Assembly: GCF_023370115.1 (NCBI RefSeq)
Contig: NZ_CP097160.1
Span: 1,054,001-1,118,000, forward strand
Length of the DNA: 64,000 nucleotides
Source of the DNA: Gulosibacter sediminis
GTDB lineage: Bacteria > Actinomycetota > Actinomycetes > Actinomycetales > Microbacteriaceae
Direction of reading: 5' to 3'
A program made the translations under genes and the position numbers. Shown one piece after another: positions 7,569-15,372 of this stretch. Positions within the stretch are counted from its first letter, which is position 1. Each line of letters begins with the position of its first letter. The notes beneath the pieces were generated by a model. It was given only the letters and a program-made list of their open reading frames with translations, had not been told where the DNA came from and made no database searches.

Positions 7569-7721
7569 CGAAGTGACCGGCTCGCGGACAACGGTGGCGA
7601 GGCCGAGGACGACAACGGCGACGGCAGTGGCGACGGTCTCGTCCTGCTGCCGGGCGACGACGAGATCTACATCTGGTCGCACGAGGGCGAGCTCCTCGAG
7701 CCGACGACGCTCATCCTGTAG
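7569..7721 (+). pseudogene. 3' end of an unidentified acidic protein (no start)
   Basis: An open stretch of 50 codons between an in-frame TGA at 7566 and a TAG at 7719 encodes an acidic linker (GGEAEDDNGDGSGDG) and a structured-looking tail (LVLLPGDDEIYIWSHEGELL). There is no in-frame start codon. It resembles the C-terminus of a secreted or envelope protein, but no family is recognised. Together with the NmrA fragment it fills the 443-bp gap between two real genes. Confidence 0.3.
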
Positions 7722-7726
7722 CTCGG

Positions 7727-8068
7727 TCAGTCGACGCGGCGAATCTGCTGTGGCCAGCCGCAGGCTTCGGCCAGCCTGCCGCCCCAATCGGCGGCCGCAG
7801 CGTCGTCCGCGACTTCGATGAGCGTCAAGCCACCGAGGTGCTGCTCCGACTCGGCAAAGAGCCCGTTTGTAATCTTGGCCCCGGCACCGGTCGGTTCGGC
7901 GGTGACCGCCGCATCCACGCGGTCATCGACGCCTGCGGCAAATATGAGCACCCCGGCCTTCCGCATCTCCTCGACGACAGCGGCGGCGAGCGGGCCGCGT
8001 TCGGCAAACCACTCGAGGCTATGCTCGCTGACCCACTGCTGGTTGAAGTAAATGATGTACTGCGGCAT
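7727..8068 (-). CDS. YCII-related (DGPF-type) small protein
   Basis: A 113-aa protein of the YCII superfamily, a ferredoxin-like dimeric fold. It starts MPQYIIYFNQQWVSEHSLEW; a central part (GPLAAAVVEEMRKAGVLIFAAG) and a C-terminal strand (HLGGLTLIEVADDAAAADWG) match the family layout. Relatives are thought to bind or turn over small molecules, and some are fused to sigma-factor systems, but no reaction can be named here. The start is the ATG at 8068, with GGAAGG 9 nt upstream. The 278 bp further upstream (8069-8346) hold no gene I can support. Confidence 0.75.
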   Translation of the reverse strand: MPQYIIYFNQQWVSEHSLEWFAERGPLAAAVVEEMRKAGVLIFAAGVDDRVDAAVTAEPTGAGAKITNGLFAESEQHLGGLTLIEVADDAAAADWGGRLAEACGWPQQIRRVD

Positions 8069-8346
8069 CGTGTGTGCCCTTCCAACGTCGGCGTTCAGGG
8101 ACGCCGGTCCACGGCGCCAGGACGCGGCGTGGTTATTCGGCGACACTACGCCGCAGACCCGGAGGTGCCTTGCGCACCCGCAGATCTGCTGCGCGATCAA
8201 CGGGTTTGGAAGCGGTCCGCGGGGGCCGCTGCTGAGCGTGCGGAGTGATCTCGACGCCGGCAGCGCGCGAGCCGAGGCCAGCGAAAGCGTAATCTAACGG
8301 GCGTCAAGCACCACCGTGAAGGTTGAATTCGGCGTCTGACTAGGTA

Positions 8347-8499
8347 ATGCTTCCCCCTCGCCCCGAGTGCCCGGAGGCCTACACCTACGAGCAGGGAGCG
8401 CCGTTGGTGTGCCCGGTGTGCGGGCACGAGTGGACCCCGACGCCGTGGGTCGGTTTCGGCCGGATGCAACTGAAGTCGTCGGTGGTGACGAAGGCTTAG
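8347..8499 (+). pseudogene. PhnA/YjdM zinc-ribbon protein with large internal deletion
   Basis: A 50-codon frame keeps both ends of the PhnA/YjdM family. The N-terminal zinc ribbon (PPRPECPEAYTYEQGAPLVC then PVCGHEW) has four Cys-type ligands in C-x13-C-x2-C order. The C-terminal signature MQLKSSVVTKA corresponds to the family's MKLKSxxVKKA end. About 60 residues between them are missing, and the halves are joined in frame through TPTPWVGFGR. It may still be translated (weak AGG before the ATG), but it lacks the body of the protein. Its last bases overlap the 3' end of the convergent hydrolase gene. Confidence 0.6.
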
Positions 8500-9305
8500 T
8501 CGACGCCTTCGTCGTTGATGTCCGAGCCGTGTTCCCGGGCGACGTCCGCGGCGAGTACGGCCGGCCACTCCTGCACATCCGCGGGGGTCGAGGCGACCTG
8601 CAGTGTCGCGTTGGGCATGAGCGATACGAGCGCCTCGGCGGTTGAGACCGGATGCGCCGGGTCGTCGATCCACGCGAGCACCGTCGTCGGCTGGGTCAGC
8701 GACGCGAGCTGTTCGGGCGAAGGAAGATCGCTCAGCGCGGCCCCGCGATACACCGACGGCAGCAACTGCTCGTTCACGTGCGGCACGCTGTCGGGGTGCC
8801 CGACCGAGGCGGGCGGCTGCTCCATCGAGCGGTGCGCGGCGATGAGCCGCGCGACGCCGTGCTGTTCGATGAACTTTGCCGCGCGTTCGTACTCGTCGGC
8901 ACGCTCGGCCCGGGTCTCCCAGGCGGTCGGTGGCAGCAGCAGCGTGAAGCCGCTGAAGCGATCGGGCTCGCGTACCGCGGCGTGCAGCAGCGTGCCGGTG
9001 CCCATCGACGGGCCGACCCCGTGCACTTGTTCGCCGGGGAACCAGTAGTCGAGCAGGCGCAGCAGGTCGTCCGCGAGCGTGGTCCAGCGGTAGTCGTCGG
9101 GCACCGGGCGGCCGGTCGAATGCCCGTGGCCACGCGCGTCGTAGCGGAGCAGCTGCGTGCCAGAAAGCCCACGGCCCAGGTCGAGGTCGAGCACCCGGTC
9201 GCGCGAACGGCTCGACGTGAGGCCGTGCAACTGCACCACCGGCTGGCCGTCTTCATCGCTAAATGCCCAGGCTAGTCGTGCTCCTTCAACCTCAAACTTG
9301 TGCAT
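8496..9305 (-). CDS. Alpha/beta-hydrolase fold protein
   Basis: A 269-aa alpha/beta hydrolase. The oxyanion-hole strand reads VVQLHGLTSSR (about 22-33), a YDARGHGHSTG loop follows (about 55-65), and the nucleophile elbow is GVGPSMGTGT with Ser at residue 100. A cap region (about 130-190) precedes the acid-bearing strand (VLAWIDDPAHPVST). The usual C-terminal catalytic His is not obvious: that position reads PADVQEW. The enzyme may be altered or may use another His. It is divergently paired with the condensation-domain gene at 9351, with 45 bp between starts, so the two may be co-regulated. Confidence 0.8.
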   Translation of the reverse strand: MHKFEVEGARLAWAFSDEDGQPVVQLHGLTSSRSRDRVLDLDLGRGLSGTQLLRYDARGHGHSTGRPVPDDYRWTTLADDLLRLLDYWFPGEQVHGVGPSMGTGTLLHAAVREPDRFSGFTLLLPPTAWETRAERADEYERAAKFIEQHGVARLIAAHRSMEQPPASVGHPDSVPHVNEQLLPSVYRGAALSDLPSPEQLASLTQPTTVLAWIDDPAHPVSTAEALVSLMPNATLQVASTPADVQEWPAVLAADVAREHGSDINDEGVD

Positions 9306-9338
9306 TTCGCCGCCGTCCTACCCGCGCTGTGTTGCGCA

Positions 9339-9344
9339 TATAGT
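9339..9344 (+). promoter_or_regulatory. -10 element (TATAGT) for the condensation-domain gene
   Basis: TATAGT ends 6 nt before the ATG at 9351 with no ribosome site between, the leaderless pattern seen repeatedly in this window. It lies in the 45-bp divergent promoter region. Confidence 0.55.
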
Positions 9345-9350
9345 AGCGCC

Positions 9351-10652
9351 ATGCGTCTCACGCACGTGTCCTACCTCAACCTGCCATTCGGACCGTTGCA
9401 CAGCTACGAACTCCCGGTGGCGGCGCTGGGGCGCGCCCTCCCCGCATCCTTTGACCAGGCGCGGCATGCCGGGCTCGGCGACCGCTCCGGCTCTTGGATG
9501 GGCATTACGTTTCGGCTGACCGCGCAGGTCGATCGCGATGACCTCGCCGAAGCGTGGCAAGCGGTGGTCGCGACACACGGCACGCTGCAAACCGCGTTCG
9601 TCAATGACGGTGCCGGCACTCCGACGCTGCACGAGGTGTCCTTTGGTCCCGGCAACTGGGTCGAACACGAGGTCGCGCCAGGACAGACGATGAACGGGGC
9701 CCTCCAAGATGTGCTGGATGCGCACTGCCGCCCGCTGTCGGGGCCGTCGCACCGCCTCTGCGTGATTGAGACGGCCGACGGACCAACGTTCGTCATCGCG
9801 TCTGACCACACGCACGTTGACATGTGGTCGATGCTCGTCATCGTCCGCGACCTATTCGACGCGCTCGCCGACGTGCGTGCCGGCCAGCGACCGACGCGCA
9901 AGGACGCTCCGGCCTTCGCCGACCACACGCAAGCACTTCGCGACCGCCCGGCCGCACCCGCCGAAATTCATGAGCGCTGGCGCGAACTCATCGCCGCCGG
10001 CAACGGCGGCATGCCTGCCTTCCCGTTGCCGCTCGGCGAGCCGACGCCGCAGCCCGAACGCGTGGTGGTACGCGACGTTCTCGACCACGGCGGACTCGCC
10101 GCGTTTTCGGACGCGGCCCGGCAACGCGGTGGCTCGGCGCTCGCACTGACCATCTCGGCGATGACGAGCACGACGCGGGCGCTCGCCGGTGTTCCGCTGC
10201 GCACGCTGTTCCCGGTGCACAGCAGATACGAGGATCGCTGGCATGACTCGGTCGGCTGGTTCATCACGAACTCGATCCTCGAGTCAGACGATGCCGACCC
10301 AGCTGCCTGCTCGGCCGCGATCAAGGAGTCGCTGCGCCTCGGCTCGCATCCGCTTGAAGAGATCATGGCGCCCTGGGGTGGGATGCCCGAGGTGCCCGGC
10401 ATGTTCGCGGTGTCGTGGCTCGACATGCGACGCCTGCCGGTGTCACTCGATCCGCAAGCACTCGACGCGCAATACATCGGCGCCGGCATTCGCACCGACG
10501 GCGTGATGATCTGGTTCATCACCGACCACGCCGGCATTCACCTGCGATGCCGATTCCCGGACACACCCGAGGCCCGAAAGAACGTCGGTGCCTGGCTTGA
10601 CGACCTCGTCGCGCGGATGCGTAGCGCGGCCACGGTGGCCGTCTCGGCCTAG
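9351..10652 (+). CDS. Stand-alone condensation-domain (CAT-superfamily) acyltransferase-like protein
   Basis: A 433-aa protein with the two-lobed layout of nonribosomal-peptide condensation domains. The N-lobe begins with LTHVSYLNLPFGPLHSYELP and WQAVVATHGTLQTAF (the region aligning with C-domain motifs 1-2). The active-site loop is ASDHTHVDMWSM, a degenerate HHxxxDG: the catalytic His (H153) and structural Asp (D157) are kept, but the first His is Asp and the Gly is Met. Later motifs include LRTLFPVHSRYEDRWHDSVG and VGWFITN, typical of C domains. No carrier or adenylation domain is nearby. It probably joins an acyl or amino group to a small acceptor. An ORF extension to 9300 is excluded by the TATAGT promoter. 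Confidence 0.75.
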   Translation: MRLTHVSYLNLPFGPLHSYELPVAALGRALPASFDQARHAGLGDRSGSWMGITFRLTAQVDRDDLAEAWQAVVATHGTLQTAFVNDGAGTPTLHEVSFGPGNWVEHEVAPGQTMNGALQDVLDAHCRPLSGPSHRLCVIETADGPTFVIASDHTHVDMWSMLVIVRDLFDALADVRAGQRPTRKDAPAFADHTQALRDRPAAPAEIHERWRELIAAGNGGMPAFPLPLGEPTPQPERVVVRDVLDHGGLAAFSDAARQRGGSALALTISAMTSTTRALAGVPLRTLFPVHSRYEDRWHDSVGWFITNSILESDDADPAACSAAIKESLRLGSHPLEEIMAPWGGMPEVPGMFAVSWLDMRRLPVSLDPQALDAQYIGAGIRTDGVMIWFITDHAGIHLRCRFPDTPEARKNVGAWLDDLVARMRSAATVAVSA

Positions 10653-10721
10653 CAAGCTGGGAGCGCGTTACCGCGCCAACGTAGGATCACCCGACGCAGC
10701 ACCACATTTGAGCGAGGGAGC

Positions 10722-10891
10722 GACATCGGCGACGTCAACGCAAACGACGTCGTGGCGTTTCTCGTCGAGGTGGTCGCGTTCGTCAGCCTCGGGATTTGGG
10801 GATGGCAGCTCGGTTCCGGTGGGACATCGCCTTCGGCGTCGTCGCCGCAGTGAACACAGCACTTGTCTACTTCGGCCCGTTCGCGCGGTAA
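10722..10891 (+). pseudogene. YrdB/DUF2568-like membrane protein, frameshifted
   Basis: Two frames together encode a small membrane protein. The first reads NANDVVAFLVEVVAFVSLGI then WGWQL, after which the homology moves to another frame reading RWDIAFGVVAAVNTALVYFG then PFAR and a TAA at 10889. The helix-WGW-helix pattern matches the C-terminally short YrdB (DUF2568) family. No start codon is in frame upstream and the family's third and fourth helices look compressed, so it is a relic with a frameshift near 10815. The rest of 10653-10983 shows nothing else. Confidence 0.45.
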
Positions 10892-10983
10892 CGACATGAC
10901 CGGTCGGATGCACCCGACCGGCTTGGCATCGCTGGGTCGCCCCGACAACCAATGCCCCGGAGCGGCCCAGACCGCAAGTCGGG

Positions 10984-11781
10984 CTAGGCCTCGGGGACCG
11001 CCTCGCTCATGGCCGAGATCTGGAAGGTCGCGCCGGTAGGGTCGGCGATCGTGGCGATGCGCCCGAAGGGAGAATCGGTCGGCCCGTCAAGCACCGTGCC
11101 GCCGAGTTCCTGCACGCGGGCGATCGCCGCGTCGCTCGCCTCGACGCCAAAGTAGATGCGCCAGCCCGCGGCCTCGGCGGGCATGAAGCCGGCAGCGTCG
11201 CAGAGACCCCAGGTTGCGCTGTCGGGCGTGCCGTTCGTCGCGTAGGGGAAGCTGTCACCCTCCATTGGCTCGCTCATCGGCACGAGGTTGGCGCCGAACA
11301 CCTTCGTGAAGAACTCACTCGAGCGATCGAACTCGAGGCTCATGTCTTCGAACCACACGGGGGATCCCGGTTTGCCGGTGAACTCGTAGCCGTCGATCGT
11401 CCCGGCGCTCCAAAGCCCGATCGCGGCCCCAGTCGGATCGAGGACCACGGCGAAGCGGCCGGAGTCACCGGCATCACAGGGCTCGACCACGACGGTGGCG
11501 CCGTGCTCGAGCGCCGTCGCGACCCGGGCATCCACATCGTCAACCGCGAGGTAGACGCTCCACGACGAGGGCAGCGGGTCGCCGGCCGGACAGGTCATGC
11601 CCGAGACGTCCATGGCGCCGCCGACGAGTGCGTCGCCGTTGTAGACCATGTTGTAGTGGCCGAAGCCCTCACCGGCGTCGTCGAACCGCCAGCCGAACAG
11701 GCCGGTGTAGAACTCCTTGGCGGCGGCCAAATCGGTCGAGTTGAGGTCGAGCCAGGTCGAGGTGCCGAGTGGACGAGACAT
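10984..11781 (-). CDS. Two-domain VOC (glyoxalase/bleomycin-resistance) family protein
   Basis: A 265-aa protein made of two VOC modules of about 125 residues each. Module 1 starts GTSTWLDLNSTDLAAAKEFY and includes YNMVYNGDALVGG; module 2 starts PVWFEDMSLEFDRSSEFF and ends ATIADPTGATFQIS. The paired beta-alpha-beta-beta-beta units form one metal-binding cleft in this superfamily (glyoxalases, extradiol dioxygenases, antibiotic-binding proteins). Substrate unknown. It lies 111 bp downstream of an AraC-type regulator on the same strand, which may control it. Confidence 0.85.
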   Translation of the reverse strand: MSRPLGTSTWLDLNSTDLAAAKEFYTGLFGWRFDDAGEGFGHYNMVYNGDALVGGAMDVSGMTCPAGDPLPSSWSVYLAVDDVDARVATALEHGATVVVEPCDAGDSGRFAVVLDPTGAAIGLWSAGTIDGYEFTGKPGSPVWFEDMSLEFDRSSEFFTKVFGANLVPMSEPMEGDSFPYATNGTPDSATWGLCDAAGFMPAEAAGWRIYFGVEASDAAIARVQELGGTVLDGPTDSPFGRIATIADPTGATFQISAMSEAVPEA

Positions 11782-11892
11782 GATTCCTCCTGTTGGGTGC
11801 GACGCGGCGTCAGTGCCGCGCTCTGTTTCCTACTGTATGAATGGGCCGCGGGCGAGGTTTGTCCGAATGTGCGGTCTTGCGGAATCGGGCAG

Positions 11893-12645
11893 TTACGCCC
11901 GAACGTGCCGGCACAGCGCCGGAAGCGCCGACAGCAGCGGCACTTGCCCCGGCATTGCGGCCGCGAATCGCAGCGTCACCTCGCACGGCCCGGTGATCGG
12001 GCTCGGATGCACCGCGACCATCGGCCGCGCGGGCACGAGTTGCTCGGGCGCCTCGCTGTGGGCCTCGACCGCGAACCCGAGCAGGTACGGAGCGCTCGGC
12101 GCCAGGGGCAGCGTGACCTCCGGGACTCCGGCAGCGAGCATCCCTGCCTTAGGCAGGCCGATCGGCGCGGGCTGCGGATACCAGCCGATCCAGACGCCGG
12201 CGTCGCCGCGCGGGCTGAACTCGGGCGGCAAGTCGAGCCGAACGCGGGCCGAGGCCGGAGCATCCGGCACGAGCGCGAACGGCTGCGGTGGGCGGTCGGC
12301 GACCTCGTCGGCGAGCCGGCGCAGCCGCGCGGGCGCGACGCCAACCGACTCCTTGAACCGGCGGCTGAAGCTCGACAGCGAGTCAAATCCGACCGCCGCC
12401 GCGATGTCAATCACGGGGTCGCGATCGGCGAGCAGGAGCCGCTTCGCCGCGTCGATGCGCAGGGCAGAGAGGTATTGCCCGGGGCCAATTCCGGTGCGGG
12501 CGAGAAAGAGCCGTGAAAAGTGAAACGGGCTGTAACCGGCATGGTCGGCAAGGTCGCGGGCAGTGAGCAAGCCACGCCGCTCAATCGCGAACTCGACGGC
12601 TGCATCCACCGCGGCCAGGTGTGCGGCAGCTGCGTCGGTGGTCAC
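11893..12645 (-). CDS. AraC-family transcriptional regulator (N-terminal HTH)
   Basis: About 250 aa. The AraC DNA-binding domain is at the N-terminus, the reverse of the classic order: HTH1 LTARDLADHAGYSPFHFSRL, then RIDAAKRLLL, HTH2 VIDIAAAVGFDSLSSFSRRF and KESVGVAPARLRR. The C-terminal half (about 115-250) is an effector-binding-type region rich in Pro and Gly. The start is taken as the GTG at 12645: TACACT lies 6 nt before it (leaderless pattern), and an upstream ATG at 12663 would place that -10 inside the gene. It is divergent from a small VOC gene and upstream of the two-domain VOC gene, so both are candidate targets. Confidence 0.85.
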   Translation of the reverse strand: MTTDAAAAHLAAVDAAVEFAIERRGLLTARDLADHAGYSPFHFSRLFLARTGIGPGQYLSALRIDAAKRLLLADRDPVIDIAAAVGFDSLSSFSRRFKESVGVAPARLRRLADEVADRPPQPFALVPDAPASARVRLDLPPEFSPRGDAGVWIGWYPQPAPIGLPKAGMLAAGVPEVTLPLAPSAPYLLGFAVEAHSEAPEQLVPARPMVAVHPSPITGPCEVTLRFAAAMPGQVPLLSALPALCRHVRA

Positions 12646-12715
12646 GCCGCGAGTGTAGGGCATGCTTGTGGGAACACCTGGTGACCGGGCGCCGCACGGT
12701 GGCTACCGTGAGGGC

Positions 12716-13150
12716 ATGAGCATCAGACTCGACAATGTTGGCATCGCCGTGGCCGATCTCGACGCGGCGGTCGCGTTTTTCACTGACCTTGGGCTCCAGG
12801 AAATCGGCCGCGACGAGGTCGAAGGCGAGTGGACCGACACCGCCGTGGGGCTCGACGGCAACCACGCGAAGATCGCGATGCTGCGCACCCTCGACAGACA
12901 CAACAAGATTGAGCTCTTCGAGTACCTCCACCCCGATGCGATCGCCCGCGAACCGATACTGCCGAACGAGATCGGCATGCACCGCGTCGCGCTGCAGGTC
13001 GACGACCTCGAGGCGGCGCTCGAGATCGCGGCCCGGCACGGCTGCATGCCACTGCGCGGCGTCGCCAACTACCGTGACATCTTCCTGCTCACCTACGTGC
13101 GCGGACCGAGCGGCATCATCGTGATGCTCGCGCAGCAGCTCGCGTCGTAG
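12716..13150 (+). CDS. VOC-family (glyoxalase-like) protein
   Basis: A 144-aa single VOC module pair. It begins MSIRLDNVGIAVADLDAAVA with the first metal-ligand strand, continues FFTDLGLQEIGRDEV, and the second half carries GMHRVALQVDDLEAALEIAA and the final Glu/Met strand (PSGIIVMLAQQLA). The enzyme role is unknown; many such proteins isomerise or detoxify small molecules. TACCGT lies 6 nt before the ATG, again a leaderless arrangement, although GAGGG could also act as a weak ribosome site. Divergent from the AraC regulator. Confidence 0.8.
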   Translation: MSIRLDNVGIAVADLDAAVAFFTDLGLQEIGRDEVEGEWTDTAVGLDGNHAKIAMLRTLDRHNKIELFEYLHPDAIAREPILPNEIGMHRVALQVDDLEAALEIAARHGCMPLRGVANYRDIFLLTYVRGPSGIIVMLAQQLAS

Positions 13151-13164
13151 CGCGGTTTGGGAGG

Positions 13165-13722
13165 CTACGCCTCGGTCATGCGCAGCAACAGCGGCAGCGC
13201 CCGGGGCAGGTCGTCGGTCACCACGGATGCGTCGTAGCAGCTCGCGCTCGCGAGTCCCTCCGCGGCGTAGCGCACGAGCAGGATGCGGTCGGGGTCAAGC
13301 CCGTCGTTGGCGAGGAACTCGCGCCAGTAGAGGTTGTCTTCTTCTTCGAGCGCCTCGACACCGTCGACGTCGCCGAGGTGCATGCTGATGTCAGCAAAGT
13401 TCGCGAACTCGACCCGCAGGGCTGACTCAGGCTCGCACAGTGCGCGCACGTAGGCGCGGAGCGTCTTGCCCGGGCGGTTCTCGGAGAGGTCGACGTAGTC
13501 GCGCACTCCCTGGCGGATATTAACGAGGTAGTCCTCGAGCACCGCGAGTAGCAGCTCGTTTTTGCTCGCGAAGTGGTGCAGCAGACCGCTCTTCGAAATG
13601 CCAGCGGTGGTCGCGACGTGTTGCAGCGACATGGCCATGCCCCGCACCTTGAGCTCGTCGCGCGCCGCGGTCAGGATCTCGCGTCGCGTGCGCTCGGAAT
13701 TGCGCGTTGTGTCACTCGTCAC
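13165..13722 (-). CDS. TetR/AcrR-family repressor, partner of the adjacent efflux pump
   Basis: A 185-aa TetR-type regulator. The N-terminal HTH is clear: RREILTAARDELKVRGMAMS, then LQHVATTAGISKSGLLHHFA and SKNELLLAVLEDY. The rest is an alpha-helical ligand domain with an acidic stretch (GVEALEEEDNLYWREF). Its GTG start overlaps the stop of the MFS gene by 4 nt (GTGA), so it is translated from the same mRNA as the pump and probably represses the pump promoter upstream of 15263. Ligand unknown. Confidence 0.88.
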   Translation of the reverse strand: MTSDTTRNSERTRREILTAARDELKVRGMAMSLQHVATTAGISKSGLLHHFASKNELLLAVLEDYLVNIRQGVRDYVDLSENRPGKTLRAYVRALCEPESALRVEFANFADISMHLGDVDGVEALEEEDNLYWREFLANDGLDPDRILLVRYAAEGLASASCYDASVVTDDLPRALPLLLRMTEA

Positions 13723-15263
13723 CGCTGCGTCACCACTTCAATCGTGCCGGTCTGCTCGTCGACCTCGAACTTGCGAGGGATCGTGCGCCAGGCACTGATG
13801 CCGGCGACCACGAGAATACCCGCCGCGACCAGTGCCGTGAACTGCATGCCGCCAGTGAACGCATGTTGCAGCTGCTCAACGAGGCCGGCGTTCGTGTCGC
13901 TGAGCGCCTCGAGTCCGCCCGCGAGCGACTCGGTGACCGCGTGCTGCGTGTCGCCCGGCAATTCGCTGAGGTCGGGCAGCCGCTGGCGGTAGCCGATGGT
14001 CATGATCGAGCCGAGGATCGCGATACCGAGGGCAACGCCGAGCTCGTAGGCGGTCTCGGAGATCGCCGAGGCGGCGCCGGCGCGAGCGCGGGGGACCGAG
14101 CCGACCACCGCATCCGTTGAGACGGTCGCGGCGAGCCCGATGCCGAATCCGGCGATGACGAGCGCTGCGATGAGCACGACGTAGCCCTCGAGTCCCTCGG
14201 CGACGGCGATACCCGCGAGGCCGAGGCCGGCGCCGAGCAGGCCGATGCCGATGCTGCCACCCATGCCGATGCGAGCCACGAACATGCCGACGAACACGAC
14301 GACGATCATCGAGGCAACCATCGCCGGGAGCTCGACGAGCCCCGCCTGCAGCGGCTCCAGGCCGCGCACGAGCTGGAGGTATTGCGAGAAGAAGAACAGC
14401 AGCCCGCTGAGCGCGAAGATCGACAGGCCATTCGCGACGACCGCGCCGCGGAACGCGGGCACCTTGAAGAGCTCGAGGTCGAATAGCGGCGTTGCGAGGT
14501 GCCGCTGCCGGTGGATGAACCACCAGCCGCTCGCGAGCCCAACGACGAGCATCGCAATGGCGATCACGCCAAAGTCGCCGCTGAAGAGCCCCTTGATCGC
14601 GTAGATGATGGGCACGAGCATCGTGATCGAGAGCACTGATGAGAGCACGTCGATCGAGTTCGCGGTCAGGTTCTTCGACTCGGGCAGCAGCCAGGCGCCG
14701 GCGATGACGAGCACGATCATGACGGGGATGTTGATGAGGAACACCGAGCCCCACCAGAAGTGCTCGAGCAGGAAGCCGCCGACGAGGGGGCCAAGGGCAG
14801 CGCCGCCGGCCGCACCGGCCGACCAGATGGCGATCGCGCGGGTGCGCTGCTTCGGCACGCGGAACATGTGCCGAATGATCGACAGGGTCGACGGCATGAG
14901 GGTCGCGCCGCTGAGGCCGAGCACCGCGCGGGCGGCAATGAGCACCTCGGCGGTCGGCGCGAACGCCGCAACCGCCGACGCGACGCCGAAGCCAAGCGCG
15001 CCGAGCAGCAGGAGTTTCTTGCGTCCGATGCGGTCGGCGACGTTGCCCATGGTGATGAGCAAGCCCGCGAGGGCGAACGAGTAGATGTCGCCGATCCAGA
15101 GCAGCTGGGTCGCGGTGGGATGCAGTGATTCGCTGAGCGACGGAACGGCCAGCGAGAGCACGGTGCCGTCGATCGCGAGCAGCGTCACGGCGAGCACGAG
15201 CACCGCGAGTGACGCCCATTCGCGGGCGCCGGCGCGGGGTTTTGGAGCTGACAATTCGAACAT
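13719..15263 (-). CDS. MFS drug-efflux transporter, DHA2 (EmrB/QacA) type, 14 TM
   Basis: A 514-aa proton-coupled exporter. Motif A (VADRIGRKKLLLLGALGFGV) follows helix 2, motif C is visible in helix 5 (GAALGPLVGGFLLEHFWWGS), and helix 1 holds the DHA2 pattern LLAIDGTVLSLAVPSL. It should export hydrophobic cations or antibiotics. Transcription probably starts at a TAGAAT (15271-15276) 7 nt before the ATG at 15263, a leaderless arrangement, and the downstream overlapping TetR gene suggests autoregulation of the pair. Upstream in-frame codons to 15401 are excluded because they cover the promoter. Confidence 0.9.
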   Translation of the reverse strand: MFELSAPKPRAGAREWASLAVLVLAVTLLAIDGTVLSLAVPSLSESLHPTATQLLWIGDIYSFALAGLLITMGNVADRIGRKKLLLLGALGFGVASAVAAFAPTAEVLIAARAVLGLSGATLMPSTLSIIRHMFRVPKQRTRAIAIWSAGAAGGAALGPLVGGFLLEHFWWGSVFLINIPVMIVLVIAGAWLLPESKNLTANSIDVLSSVLSITMLVPIIYAIKGLFSGDFGVIAIAMLVVGLASGWWFIHRQRHLATPLFDLELFKVPAFRGAVVANGLSIFALSGLLFFFSQYLQLVRGLEPLQAGLVELPAMVASMIVVVFVGMFVARIGMGGSIGIGLLGAGLGLAGIAVAEGLEGYVVLIAALVIAGFGIGLAATVSTDAVVGSVPRARAGAASAISETAYELGVALGIAILGSIMTIGYRQRLPDLSELPGDTQHAVTESLAGGLEALSDTNAGLVEQLQHAFTGGMQFTALVAAGILVVAGISAWRTIPRKFEVDEQTGTIEVVTQR

Positions 15264-15372
15264 GCAGTCAATTCTACAGTGCAAATGGTCGGTAAGGAAG
15301 GGTGTGTGGTCGGTTGGCATGGCGTGCGTGTTCGAGGCGTAGCGTGAGGCCGTTGCCGCACACGATGCAAGA

